41,823 nucleotides of DNA, taken from positions 1 through 41,823 of the forward strand of contig CAZOSB010000021.1 of NCBI GenBank assembly GCA_964582545.1, written 5' to 3'. This document shows, piece by piece, positions 1 to 8,788 of this stretch (its first letter is position 1; each line of letters begins with the position of its first letter). This DNA comes from JAVVUJ01 sp964582545. GTDB lineage: Bacteria; Bacillota; Clostridia; Peptostreptococcales; Anaerovoracaceae. Under the pieces are notes generated by a model that was not told where the DNA came from, did no database searches, and saw only the letters and a list, made by a program, of their open reading frames with translations. The translations under genes and the position numbers were made by a program.

Positions 1-102
1 TCTGGATAAAAGATTCTTCTGCATTTGCTTTTCTGAGACTGTGAATAGTAACTTTTTCGTCAAAGGCAAAGGTTTTTTAAATATAAAACTTATATCAAAC
101 AC

Positions 103-131
103 TTGTTGTTTATCCCTCATTATGATATATT
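103..131 (+). promoter_or_regulatory. SigA-type promoter of the type I toxin mRNA
   Basis: TTGTTG (103-108), a 17-nt spacer and TATATT (126-131) give an acceptable vegetative promoter. Transcription would start near 137-140, so the mRNA would begin with the GGTTACCGCTT repeat at 140-150. A 5' end lying exactly on a repeat that can pair with the 3' end is typical of type I toxin messages. Predicted by eye only. Confidence 0.6.
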
Positions 132-182
132 ATGCTTAAGGTTACCGCTTGGCGGTTCAGTTCACCTCTGAAAGGAGGTGGT

Positions 183-275
183 ATGATGGTTACATACGAG
201 GCTTTATTCCAGTTTACGCTGGTTATTGTCGGAATAATTTCCATCTGTGCTACCATTGGTAGACACAAAAAATAG
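183..275 (+). CDS. TxpA/BsrG-like type I toxin (putative holin-like toxin), 30 aa
   Basis: A 30-codon gene encoding MMVTYEALFQ, a hydrophobic stretch of about 17 residues (FTLVIVGIISICATI), and a short basic tail GRHKK. The TYEAL start followed by one membrane helix and a positively charged C-terminus is the hallmark of the TxpA/BsrG/BsrE 'holin-like toxin' peptides of Firmicutes, which insert into the membrane and stop growth when overproduced. A very strong ribosome binding site (AAAGGAGGTG, 171-180) precedes two adjacent ATG codons at 183 and 186; 186 has slightly better spacing, so the peptide may be 29 residues. A convergent antisense RNA overlaps the 3' end. No related gene lies nearby. 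Toxicity is inferred from family resemblance. Confidence 0.8.
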   Translation: MMVTYEALFQFTLVIVGIISICATIGRHKK

Positions 276-363
276 CTGACCGCCAAAATAGCTTCAGCTA
301 GTTTTGACGGTCTTTAGTTCCTATGTGGACTGACCGCCATACCAAAAGCGGTAACCCTTCTTA
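267..363 (-). ncRNA. Antisense antitoxin RNA of the type I locus
   Basis: A predicted RNA of about 100 nt, starting near 363 from a strong minus-strand promoter and ending near 267, where the 278-312 hairpin is followed on this strand by a run of six U (A run on the plus strand at 267-272). It overlaps the last codons of the toxin gene and its whole 3' untranslated region, the same geometry as RatA with TxpA and SR4 with BsrG, which act by base pairing and RNase III-dependent decay. The ends are estimates from promoter and terminator positions; no expression data. Confidence 0.65.
278..312. terminator. Bidirectional hairpin shared by toxin mRNA and antitoxin RNA
   Basis: GACCGCCAAAA (278-288) pairs with TTTTGACGGTC (302-312); the one mismatch on the plus strand becomes a G-U pair in the minus-strand RNA. 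Inner bases TAGCT/AGCTA extend the stem. The minus strand then reads into a T6 run (plus 267-272), giving a convincing terminator for the antitoxin; on the plus strand only TCTTTAG follows, so the toxin mRNA probably reads through to the distal repeat. Confidence 0.65.
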
Positions 364-369
364 TCTATT

Positions 370-398
370 ATAATATAGCAAATGATTTGATATGTCAA
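370..398 (-). promoter_or_regulatory. Strong SigA promoter of the antitoxin RNA
   Basis: Read on the minus strand: consensus TTGACA (393-398), 17-nt spacer, TATTAT (370-375). It is closer to consensus than the toxin promoter, as expected where a labile antisense RNA must be in excess. Between 399 and the yebC stop at 440 I see no further feature. Confidence 0.7.
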
Positions 399-439
399 TA
401 GATGCTTTTAAAGATCACCCTTTAAAAAGTGAAGTTTCC

Positions 440-1162
440 TTATTCATCCAAATCCACAGCACAGTTGTGATACACCTTTTGAACATCGTCGTTGTCCTCT
501 AAGATGTCAATCATCTTTTTTAAGGATTTGATGTCGTTTTCTCCAGGTGTAGCTTCCATGGAGGGGATATACTCGATGTCCGCATCTACAAATTCATATC
601 CGGCACTCTTTAAAGCTTCACATACCTGATCAAAGCTTTCAGGGGCAGTTTGAATTTCAAAGCTATCATCGTATGTAATCATGTCTTCCATGCCCGCTTC
701 CAAAGCCGCCTCCATCAAGGCATCTTCATCCACCGAGTCTACCTTTTCAATGACGATTACGCCTTTTCGTGCAAACATATAGGAAACGCATCCGGGAGTG
801 CCCAGATTGCCGCCGTATTTGTCAAAAGCATGCTTCATTGCCGCCGTGGTACGATTTCTGTTATCCGTCAATATATCCACGATTACAGCCACACCCCCGG
901 CTCCATAACCTTCAAAGCTTCCGGACTCGTAGGATTCCCCTGCCAATTCTCCCGTACCCTTTTTAATGGCTCTGTTGATATTGTCATTGGGCATATTGAT
1001 TCCCTTGGCTTTGTCTATGGCATGCTTGAGCGCTACATTATAATCAGGGTCTCCTCCATTTTTTGCTGCCACCGTGATGGCTCTAGCATATTTTGTAAAA
1101 ACCGCCGCTCGCTTTGAGTCTTGAGCAGCTTTTCTTCCTGCAATCGTACCGTGTCTTCCCAT
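440..1162 (-). CDS. yebC: YebC/PmpR family protein
   Basis: A 240-residue full-length member of the YebC/PmpR family (family length about 235-250). The opening MGRHGTIAGRKAAQDSKRA and the AKGINMPNDNINRAIKKGTG segment around residues 52-72 are family signatures, and the C-terminal half has the acidic EDNDDVQKVYHN motif. Family members are cytoplasmic three-domain proteins, described first as transcription regulators (PmpR) and more recently, for some members, as ribosome-associated factors that relieve stalling at proline stretches; which role applies here cannot be told. The ribosome binding site is AGAGG, eight bases before the ATG. It is the last gene of a minus-strand run after the small membrane protein (20-bp gap). 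No terminator hairpin is obvious downstream. Confidence 0.95.
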   Translation of the reverse strand: MGRHGTIAGRKAAQDSKRAAVFTKYARAITVAAKNGGDPDYNVALKHAIDKAKGINMPNDNINRAIKKGTGELAGESYESGSFEGYGAGGVAVIVDILTDNRNRTTAAMKHAFDKYGGNLGTPGCVSYMFARKGVIVIEKVDSVDEDALMEAALEAGMEDMITYDDSFEIQTAPESFDQVCEALKSAGYEFVDADIEYIPSMEATPGENDIKSLKKMIDILEDNDDVQKVYHNCAVDLDE

Positions 1163-1182
1163 TCTGCACCTCTTCTAATTGA

Positions 1183-1428
1183 TTACCTATAGTGATTGAT
1201 ATTTTTCCTCAGTTTACAAACTATCTTATTCATAAAAAATCCCAAAGTCACTCCAAACGCAGTTCCTGCTGTACCTGCCACGATTCCTCTGGTTACATTG
1301 CTGTTCTTTGGCACACAAAGTCCCAGTAAGATGCCAAGAGAGATAAGGCAAGCCTTAAGAATGGCAAAATCACTGACTCTCATATCTTCTTTTATAAAAC
1401 TTTCACCAAAATCCATTAAATTCTTCAT
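1183..1428 (-). CDS. Small two-helix membrane protein of unknown function
   Basis: 81 residues with two predicted membrane helices (about 21-39 and 48-66), a short N-terminal amphipathic stretch beginning MKNLMDFGESF and a basic tail. I chose the ATG at 1428 because GGAGG (1434-1438) lies five bases upstream; the longer reading from a GTG at 1440 would place that site inside the gene. Short proteins with a similar start and a hairpin of two helices are common in Firmicutes, and some databases call them 'permease of phosphate ABC transporter' without good evidence. It lies 20 bp before yebC and 126 bp after the dehydratase activator, all on the same strand. Function unknown. Confidence 0.75.
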   Translation of the reverse strand: MKNLMDFGESFIKEDMRVSDFAILKACLISLGILLGLCVPKNSNVTRGIVAGTAGTAFGVTLGFFMNKIVCKLRKNINHYR

Positions 1429-1554
1429 GCTATCCTCCACTTTAATTCTTATGCAAATAATTCAATTAATTATAGTATTTCTAAATAGCTTTATTTTTAT
1501 GAATGTTCATATATATGATAAACTAAATGGATTCATTTTTCCACTAATTTTTTA

Positions 1555-4500
1555 CTATTTATCTAAATTTTTATGTGCTGTAGCCATCATCAGCTTAATT
1601 CGATTGAGCTGATTTACGTCGCTGGCACCGGGGTCATAATCTATGGGAGCGATGTTGGACTTTGGATTGTATTTTCGCAAAGCCTTGATCATCCCCTTTC
1701 CTGTAATGTGGTTGGGCAGACATGCAAAGGGCTGCAAACATACGATGTTTTCCACCCCGCTATCCAAAAGTTCCACCATTTCGCCTGTTAGAAGCCATCC
1801 TTCACCGCATTGATTTCCTAGAGAAACGATCTGCTTGGCTTTTTCAGCCATCTGCTCTATGTAAAGGGGTTCATGAAATCGCTTGCTTTGCCTTAAGGCC
1901 AATCTTGCAGATTTCCTGTACATCTCTATAAATTTAATGGCCGCTGCGTTGCCCAGCATGGTGCTATATTTCCCTGACAGATACTTAAAGTTATAATCCT
2001 TGCTGTACATGCCATACAGGAAGAAATCCACCAAATCCGGTACTACCGCTTCACCACCCTCCGTTTCAATAATATTGACAATGTCATTGTTGGCATTAGG
2101 ATGGAATTTTACGAGAATCTCCCCTACCACACCTACCTTGGGTTTCTTTATATCCTTCAGAGGAAGATGATCAAACTCCGATACCATTTTTCTGATGGCA
2201 CGTTTATAGGTGATAATGGAACCTCTGGAGGCTATAATTTTACCACTTCTCACCCACTTTTTATAAAGTCGATCTGCGGATCCCCGCTCCGCTTCATAAG
2301 GTCTGGTAGCATATAGCACTCGCATCAATACGTCACCAAAGATAATACCTCTCATGCAACGTGCCAATAAATTTGGTGTAATACGGAACCCGGGATTTTT
2401 TTCCAACCCTCCGGCGTTTACAGACACTACGGGAATTTGCTCCATCTTCAAATCGATCAATGCCTTGCGCAACATGGGCATATAATTGCTGGCCCTGCAG
2501 CCTCCGCCTGTCTGGGACATCAAGATTGCCGTTTTATCCAGGTCAAATTCTCCCGATTTCAGAGAAGAGATAATTTGTCCTAACGTAACGATGGTGGGAT
2601 AACAAGCATCGTTATTGATATACTTCAGTCCTTCCTCTACCGCATGTTTATCCACATCCGGCAGCAACACCGCCTTATATCCGCTACGTTTCAAAGCAGG
2701 TTCAATAAACTGAAAATGTATGGGTGACATCTGAGGAAGCATCAGCGTATAATCTTTCTTCATCCTTTTGGTAAATATCCGTCTGGAAAAAGGCTCCTCG
2801 TGTTTCTGATGTTTGATATTATTTTTTTCTCTCTCGTCCATAGCGGCTTTCAAAGAACGAATTCTAATTTTAGCCGCACCCAAATTTGAACCTTCATCAA
2901 TCTTGAGAACGGTATATAGCTTATTTTTTTTCGTCAGAATTTCTTCCACTTGATCTGTGGTCACTGCATCCAGACCACATCCAAAGGAATTCAATTGAAT
3001 CAATTCTATGCCGCTGTTTCGCCCCACCACCTCAGCCGCCTTGTAGAGGCGAGAATGGTACATCCACTGATCCAAAACTCTGATAGGTCGGTTCAGCTGA
3101 GTGAAGTGAGCGATGGAATCCTCTGTAAGGACAGCCATTCCAAAAGAATTGATCACCTGATCGATTCCGTGATTGACCTCAGGATCCAAATGGTAAGGTC
3201 TACCGGCTAAAACCACGGCTTTTTTATTGTGATTATTGATATATTTGATAACTCTTGCGCCTTCTCTTTTAATATCATCCTTGAATCGTTTGTCTTCCCT
3301 TCTCGCCAATTTAATCGCCTTGGAAATCTCATTAAATCCAATATGTAGGGGCCTCAACATGGAATACAGTTGCTTGACCAACCGATCATCATTGTCATAC
3401 GGCAGGAAGGGATGATTGAAGGTTACTCCTTCATCCTTAAAAAGGTCATCCATATTTTTGGCTATTACCTCTGGATAGGTGGCTACCACAGGGCAGTTGT
3501 AATGATTATTGGCACTGTCATCCTCAATCATCTCGTGATTGATGCTGGGATAAAAGATATATTTTATTCCGTTATTGATCAACCACTTTACGTGACCATG
3601 AACCAGCTTCGCAGGATAACAAGCTGTGTCTGAAGAAATTGTTTCCATACCTGTTTCATACATGGCCTTGGATGATGTCGGGGAAATTACCACTCTGAAC
3701 TTCAGCTTTGTAAAAAAGGTAAACCAAAATGGATAGTTTTCATACATATTTAACACTCGGGGTATGCCTACCACCCCTCTGGATGCATAAGCTTGTTCCA
3801 AAGGTTCATAGGAAAATAATTTTTTATTTTTATATGCGAAGATGTTGGGTAGCTCCGAAGTGTGGCTTTCCTTCCCCGCACCCTTTTCGCAACGGTTTCC
3901 CGTAGTAAATTTAGCACCGTCATTAAATTTATTGATGGTTAACAAACAGTTATTTTCACATTTTTTACATCTTCCATGGCTGCTAACCACAGAAAAATGG
4001 TTGATTTCATCTAAAGTGATAATATCGGATTCTGTACCCTCTATATAATTTTCTTTTGCAATCAAAGCAGCACCAAGGGCACCCATAATACCGGCAATGT
4101 CAGGACGTACCACCTCTTTGCCTAAAATCCTTTCTATGCTCCTCAGTACAGAGTTATTGAGGAAGGTTCCTCCCTGCACCACGATTTTCTCTCCAGCCTC
4201 ATCTGTATCTCGCATTTTAATAACCTTATACAAGGCATTCTTGATAACGGAATAAGACAATCCCGCGGAAATATCTCCAATGGTGGCACCCTCCTTCTGG
4301 GCTTGCTTCACCTTGGAATTCATAAACACGGTACATCTGGTACCCAAGTCTACGGGGGCCTTTGCAAAGAGTCCTTCAATTGCAAAGTCCTTGATGTCCA
4401 TATTTACGGATTTAGAATAGGTTTCTATAAAGGAACCGCAACCGGAGGAGCAAGCTTCATTGAGCATGATATTGTAGATGGAGCCATCCTTAATCTTCAT

Positions 4501-5772
4501 GCATTTCATGTCTTGGCCGCCGATATCCAGGATAAATTCTACTCCCGGCAAAAACTCTTCCGCCGCTTTGTAGTGCGCCATGGTCTCTATTTCTCCCATG
4601 TCTGCCTTAAAAGCCGCTTTAATCAGCCCTTCCCCATATCCTGTTACCGTGGTATTGGCTATGTACGCTCCATCGGGCATCTGAGAATAGATTTCCTTCA
4701 GCATTTCCATGGTCGCATCCAAAGGTTTTCCCTCGTTGTTTCGATAATAGGAGTAAAGCATCTGTTTATCATTATCTATAAGTGCCGCCTTTGTAGTTGT
4801 AGATCCTGCATCGATGCCCAGAAACAGTTTTCCCTTTGCCTTCTTTAACTCTTTTCTCTTAATTTTATTCTTGTCGTGTCTCGATTTAAAATGCTCAAAT
4901 TCCGCAAAGTCTTTAAAAAGTGGTTCTATAAAATTGCTTTCCGATACAAATTTCCCATCGGTATGCTTTAAAGCCTCAACAATATCCGATAAATTCACAG
5001 GGGCATGTTTCTCGGAGATCAATGCCGCCCCAATAGCCACATAATATTTGGATTCTTCTGGAAAAATAACATTTTCTTCCTTGAGCTCCAATGTGGAAAT
5101 AAATCGTTTTCTCAATTCTGACAAAAAGGATAAAGGGCCTCCTAAAAACGCCACCTTGCCTTTGATAGTTCTACCGCAAGCCAAACCGCTGATGGTCTGA
5201 TTTACCACAGCTTGAAAAATTGATATGGAAAGGTCCTCCGGGCTTGCACCCTCATTGATGAGAGGCTGGATATCCGTTTTTGCAAAAACTCCGCATCTGG
5301 CTGCTATGGGATAGATCAGCTTATAATCTTTAGCAGCTTGATTAAGACCGGTAGCATCTGTATTTAGCAAAACAGCCATCTGATCGATAAACGCTCCCGT
5401 ACCACCGGCACAGGTTCCATTCATCCGCTGCTCTATAGTAGCACCATAGAAGGTAATTTTGGCATCCTCTCCCCCAAGCTCGATGACCACATCCGTATCG
5501 GGAATAAAGGTTTCCACAGCTCTGCTGCACGCGACTACCTCCTGTTCAAAAGGTATGTGCAAAAGGCTGGACAAAGTCAGCCCTCCTGAGCCAGTGATTG
5601 TGACAGATAAACCCACATCCCCATAAGTTTGATAAAGCTCACGAAGCAATTCCGCAACTTTTTCAAACACATTGGACATGTGCCTTTCGTATCTACTATA
5701 TGTAATTTGATTGTTTGGATCCAACAGCACAATTTTTACTGTGGTGGATCCCACATCAATTCCTAATTTCAT
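1555..5772 (-). CDS. Fused 2-hydroxyacyl-CoA dehydratase activator (BadF/HgdC family), 1405 aa
   Basis: A very large protein with two ASKHA-type ATPase modules in tandem, each opening with a phosphate-binding loop (GIDVGSTTVK at 4-13, GIDAGSTTTK at 319-328). Each keeps both cysteines that hold the bridging [4Fe-4S] cluster in HgdC: C121 and C160, then C441 and C480. A cysteine cluster follows (C602, C605, C609, C628), then a DUF2229-like middle region and a C-terminal half resembling the HgdB dehydratase subunit (GEGWLLTGEM near the end). Family activators use ATP to push one low-potential electron into 2-hydroxyacyl-CoA dehydratases of amino acid fermentation. Long fused forms like this are widespread in Clostridia, but their partner is uncertain. 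No dehydratase alpha/beta genes lie in the window. Start supported by AGGAG upstream. Confidence 0.9.
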   Translation of the reverse strand: MKLGIDVGSTTVKIVLLDPNNQITYSRYERHMSNVFEKVAELLRELYQTYGDVGLSVTITGSGGLTLSSLLHIPFEQEVVACSRAVETFIPDTDVVIELGGEDAKITFYGATIEQRMNGTCAGGTGAFIDQMAVLLNTDATGLNQAAKDYKLIYPIAARCGVFAKTDIQPLINEGASPEDLSISIFQAVVNQTISGLACGRTIKGKVAFLGGPLSFLSELRKRFISTLELKEENVIFPEESKYYVAIGAALISEKHAPVNLSDIVEALKHTDGKFVSESNFIEPLFKDFAEFEHFKSRHDKNKIKRKELKKAKGKLFLGIDAGSTTTKAALIDNDKQMLYSYYRNNEGKPLDATMEMLKEIYSQMPDGAYIANTTVTGYGEGLIKAAFKADMGEIETMAHYKAAEEFLPGVEFILDIGGQDMKCMKIKDGSIYNIMLNEACSSGCGSFIETYSKSVNMDIKDFAIEGLFAKAPVDLGTRCTVFMNSKVKQAQKEGATIGDISAGLSYSVIKNALYKVIKMRDTDEAGEKIVVQGGTFLNNSVLRSIERILGKEVVRPDIAGIMGALGAALIAKENYIEGTESDIITLDEINHFSVVSSHGRCKKCENNCLLTINKFNDGAKFTTGNRCEKGAGKESHTSELPNIFAYKNKKLFSYEPLEQAYASRGVVGIPRVLNMYENYPFWFTFFTKLKFRVVISPTSSKAMYETGMETISSDTACYPAKLVHGHVKWLINNGIKYIFYPSINHEMIEDDSANNHYNCPVVATYPEVIAKNMDDLFKDEGVTFNHPFLPYDNDDRLVKQLYSMLRPLHIGFNEISKAIKLARREDKRFKDDIKREGARVIKYINNHNKKAVVLAGRPYHLDPEVNHGIDQVINSFGMAVLTEDSIAHFTQLNRPIRVLDQWMYHSRLYKAAEVVGRNSGIELIQLNSFGCGLDAVTTDQVEEILTKKNKLYTVLKIDEGSNLGAAKIRIRSLKAAMDEREKNNIKHQKHEEPFSRRIFTKRMKKDYTLMLPQMSPIHFQFIEPALKRSGYKAVLLPDVDKHAVEEGLKYINNDACYPTIVTLGQIISSLKSGEFDLDKTAILMSQTGGGCRASNYMPMLRKALIDLKMEQIPVVSVNAGGLEKNPGFRITPNLLARCMRGIIFGDVLMRVLYATRPYEAERGSADRLYKKWVRSGKIIASRGSIITYKRAIRKMVSEFDHLPLKDIKKPKVGVVGEILVKFHPNANNDIVNIIETEGGEAVVPDLVDFFLYGMYSKDYNFKYLSGKYSTMLGNAAAIKFIEMYRKSARLALRQSKRFHEPLYIEQMAEKAKQIVSLGNQCGEGWLLTGEMVELLDSGVENIVCLQPFACLPNHITGKGMIKALRKYNPKSNIAPIDYDPGASDVNQLNRIKLMMATAHKNLDK

Positions 5773-5919
5773 TTTCTCTCCTGATAATACTTTATGAATA
5801 TATACCCAAAAACATTCATTTTCAACAACTTTCTTTTATATTTTTAACGAATGTTTTCCTTATTCATTTTATCATATATATACAATTTTACAACATACAA
5901 AAAATAGGAAATTGTCACT

Positions 5920-5948
5920 TTTAAAACCTTAAGGTATTGTGGTATAAT
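5920..5948 (+). promoter_or_regulatory. Extended -10 promoter just upstream of the cysteine-cluster gene
   Basis: TTTAAA (5920-5925), a 17-nt spacer and consensus TATAAT (5943-5948) preceded by TGG, making an extended -10. The start point would be about 5954-5956, only two to four bases before the ATG at 5958, and no Shine-Dalgarno sequence is present, so the message may be leaderless. Confidence 0.55.
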
Positions 5949-5957
5949 TGTTTTATT

Positions 5958-6536
5958 ATGAAAAGTATTATTAAAAAATCTACGTTTAAAGCCATATACC
6001 GTTTGCTGGATCAAGTGAGCCCCATAAAAGGCGACTGTGGTCTTCTTTGTGATTGTGCTTGCTGTAATTGCGAAGATAGCAGCACCGTACCCGATGGTAC
6101 GGATTTTGATATGGGAATTTACCTCTTACCGGGTGAGGAAAAATTGTTTACTAGAAAAGAAGATTGGTTAAAATGGAGCGTAGAGGATGCAGAGGACTAC
6201 GACCTACCTGATAATTGGATGGGAAAAATTTACTTTGTGCGTTGTAAAACACCTCCCCACTGTCCCAGGGAAAAGCGCCCACTACAGTGCCGGTTTTATC
6301 CTCTGTCACCTTATTTGAATGAAGAGGGCGTATTGCATTTGATCTATTCCGTTTCAGAGGCTCTGCCTTACGAGTGTCCCCTCATCAAAGACAAAACGCC
6401 CCTTGAGGAGCGCTTTATCAAAGCTTCTTATACCGTATGGTCTCATTTGATCAGAGACCCTTATATTTTAGCATTGGTGGATATGGATTCACAGAATATC
6501 CGCTCACTCCACACCCCTGTAACCATTGTACGTTAA
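5958..6536 (+). CDS. YkgJ-like cysteine-cluster protein
   Basis: 192 residues with two groups of cysteines: CGLLCDCACCNC near residues 24-35, and C-x5-C with a following QCRFYPLSP near residues 98-117. This spacing resembles the CxxxCxxCC family (YkgJ-type, thought to bind zinc or an iron-sulfur cluster), although it is longer than many members. No membrane segment or signal peptide. The start at 5958 is chosen because an upstream TTG at 5937 would put the promoter inside the gene and has no usable ribosome site. It stands alone, divergent from the dehydratase activator and convergent with the S-layer protein. The cofactor and role are unknown; the divergent pairing with an iron-sulfur ATPase may be chance. 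Confidence 0.75.
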   Translation: MKSIIKKSTFKAIYRLLDQVSPIKGDCGLLCDCACCNCEDSSTVPDGTDFDMGIYLLPGEEKLFTRKEDWLKWSVEDAEDYDLPDNWMGKIYFVRCKTPPHCPREKRPLQCRFYPLSPYLNEEGVLHLIYSVSEALPYECPLIKDKTPLEERFIKASYTVWSHLIRDPYILALVDMDSQNIRSLHTPVTIVR

Positions 6537-6569
6537 GGTATATTGTCATACATTTCAATTTTTCAAATT

Positions 6570-8675
6570 TTATTGTAAACTCAAAGTCCTGTAAATAATG
6601 GTGGCTCCTTCACTGTTTGTGATTAGAACCGTACCATTAAATTTACCATTCTTATCCCCTTTCACTATTCCAAAGGCGTTGGCCAAGGTTACGTATCCCA
6701 TATATTCTTGAGGAATAGAATCCTTGAAAGGATTTTTATAAATATGTCCATAAGAAGCTGCTTTGTCCTGACCTAAATATCGCACAACATACTTGGTGAC
6801 ATCCTGTCTGGTCAACTCCTTATTAGGTGCTTTTTCTCCTTTTTTCAAGATTCCGTTTGATTCAAGCATTTTATAAAACTCATCCGAATCGTAATATGCT
6901 TGCACTGGAGAGTATAGGTATCTGAAAAATCCCTCCTGAGTCATCGTTTGATTGGGATTGAATTTATCTCCCGAAATGTAATAGCCGTTTTCCAATAGGG
7001 CCTTTACCGTAGCCTCACACCAGTGCCCACTGATATCCGTGTAGGTAGGTAAGGTACTTTCCTTGTAAGTTTTTCCATCATACCCGATCCTGGTCCCTTT
7101 CATAGGCTCCAAGTAATAGGATACAGGCTGTGAAAACTGATAGACTAATGTAGGTGTATTTTTTTCAGTCAAAATATATTTTAAAGTAAATTTTCCAGTT
7201 TCATTAAATTTATCAAAGGCATCCACCACAGGCATGGCTTGGTCTATGGAAGGAAAGGTTACGCTGTCAAACCAAGCAGTGGAGTACTGCATAATTTCAC
7301 CCGTCCTTTTGTTCACCATAACTATCGTCCTGTTGTCATTCACTTCAATACCGTTGACTTGTCGGACATAGGTAAACAAATAAAAATCCTGATTTCCGTA
7401 GATGGGAGGCATGGAGGAAATGTACTTTTCCTGATCCATCATAGGTCTGGGGTATCCCGGAGAAAGTTGTTGTCCTTGAAGCTTCAGCTGACTCCACTTG
7501 TCATTCCCAACAACCTTTTTTACAAAAGTTTCTCCCTTTTCTAAAGCAGCTTTTTCAGATAGTTCTTTTCCTGTTTTTGTTTCATCGTTATAAAGGTTAA
7601 AGCTTATTAATTCCCCTGTTTGGGCATTGATGCTGGCACTGCCTTTGTCAAAGTTCAGCATCCAATAATACTTTTCCTCCATATAGTCCTTAGATAAGGA
7701 ATTGCCATTCAATTTTAAAGATTTCAGTCCAACGATTAATTCTCTTGCAATGGATTCTGCTTTTTCTTTAGAGATGAGCCCAGATACCTTTTCTATAGCC
7801 CTATATTCTTCCGCTGTGAATTCTTCTTTGCTCAATTTCATCAGTCCAGCACTGTCTGCGGTGGCAGTAGGGGCTCCAATGATTCCATTTTGATAATAAA
7901 TATTGACTTTTTCCCCAGTTTTTGAATCTATGGCAGTACCTTGATCATCTGAGGTATAGGCCGGAAAGATAGTAATTTTTTTATTATTATAGTCATAGTA
8001 GGTAAAATACTTAAGGCTGACCCCACCCGTGTTTAAGAAGGCGTCTCTGGCTTGATCAAAAGAAATTTTATCTGCAGCATCAGAATAGTTAAGCTTCTGT
8101 TCTCCTGTTTGAACCATGTAATATGCTTCTACTTTTTTTGTAAATTTATTAACAGATATTTTGGCATAAACAAAGTCTACGGGGATATCCTTTACATATA
8201 ACTTATACAAGTAGTTAAAGCTGTTGGATCCACCGTATTGATCTACACTGGAAGACTTCATATTCGTTGCTAAATCGGGTCTAGCCTTTTTCAAAAACTC
8301 ATTGGCTACTTTCTCCCCTTCACTTTTCGTTAGGGTTGCCAATCCGGTTCCTTTATTGTCCTCATATTGATTAAAGGAAATAAGCTGCCCTCTACCATCT
8401 ACACTGGCATAAATGCCACCTTTCTGTTCGTTGGAATACCAGGTCAAATTCCACATAGTTTGCTTTTGCCCATCTACTTCTACATCATTGGAATAGTGTT
8501 GAAAGTCGCTGTATGAATCCGGAACATTCACCACTTTTTTTACAGCCTGAATGGCTTGTTCCAATCCTTTGCTGTCACCTACTGCCGCAAAAACCTGATT
8601 TGATGGCAAAGAAAATCCCATTACCGACACCACGGTCATGGTAAGTACCACGGCTATACTGACAATTTTCCTCAT
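6570..8675 (-). CDS. Secreted YcdB/YcdC-domain protein with S-layer homology domains
   Basis: 701 residues from the ATG at 8675, which has GGGAGG seven bases upstream; a longer reading from 8759 would hide the signal peptide. The N-terminus is a clear Sec signal (MRKIVSIAVV, hydrophobic core, cleavage near VFAAVG). The body carries repeated YcdB/YcdC-type (DUF4901) modules of alternating strands, with recurrent 'YYMVQTGE / INAQTGELISFN / VNKRTGEIMQYS' units that resemble PepSY-like propeptide folds. The last about 130 residues hold S-layer homology segments (YTDISGHWCEATVKALLENG; FKDSIPQEYMGYVTLANAFG) that bind secondary cell wall polymers. It is therefore a cell-wall-attached exported protein; its ligand is unknown. 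Monocistronic by position. Confidence 0.85.
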   Translation of the reverse strand: MRKIVSIAVVLTMTVVSVMGFSLPSNQVFAAVGDSKGLEQAIQAVKKVVNVPDSYSDFQHYSNDVEVDGQKQTMWNLTWYSNEQKGGIYASVDGRGQLISFNQYEDNKGTGLATLTKSEGEKVANEFLKKARPDLATNMKSSSVDQYGGSNSFNYLYKLYVKDIPVDFVYAKISVNKFTKKVEAYYMVQTGEQKLNYSDAADKISFDQARDAFLNTGGVSLKYFTYYDYNNKKITIFPAYTSDDQGTAIDSKTGEKVNIYYQNGIIGAPTATADSAGLMKLSKEEFTAEEYRAIEKVSGLISKEKAESIARELIVGLKSLKLNGNSLSKDYMEEKYYWMLNFDKGSASINAQTGELISFNLYNDETKTGKELSEKAALEKGETFVKKVVGNDKWSQLKLQGQQLSPGYPRPMMDQEKYISSMPPIYGNQDFYLFTYVRQVNGIEVNDNRTIVMVNKRTGEIMQYSTAWFDSVTFPSIDQAMPVVDAFDKFNETGKFTLKYILTEKNTPTLVYQFSQPVSYYLEPMKGTRIGYDGKTYKESTLPTYTDISGHWCEATVKALLENGYYISGDKFNPNQTMTQEGFFRYLYSPVQAYYDSDEFYKMLESNGILKKGEKAPNKELTRQDVTKYVVRYLGQDKAASYGHIYKNPFKDSIPQEYMGYVTLANAFGIVKGDKNGKFNGTVLITNSEGATIIYRTLSLQ

Positions 8676-8788
8676 GTTTATCCTCCCTTTACTTTCTCTG
8701 ATTTTATTAAAATTGTTAAACCAAAGTTTAAGACGATTTGTTCTGGTATATTGTTCCAATAAAAACAGATAAAAAATTTTACTCAGAT

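Larger units (their letters stand above)
140..356. repeat. Terminal repeats enclosing the type I toxin gene
   Basis: GGTTACCGCTT at 140-150 has a perfect inverted copy at 346-356. The adjoining GGCGGTTCAG at 151-160 has an inverted copy at 330-338 lacking one base. The 5' and 3' ends of a toxin transcript could therefore pair over about 20 bp, while the antisense RNA, read the other way, starts with nearly the same sequence as the toxin mRNA. This matches what is known for Fst- and TxpA/BsrG-type loci, where such repeats control toxin translation and sense-antisense contact. The arrangement is seen directly; the function is inferred. Confidence 0.7.

Noticed and set aside
650..1117. 155-codon open frame on the plus strand
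   Set aside because: Fully antisense to yebC, no ribosome site and no recognisable domain.
4303..4848. 181-codon plus-strand open frame
   Set aside because: Antisense to the conserved second ATPase module of the dehydratase activator; composition of a shadow frame.
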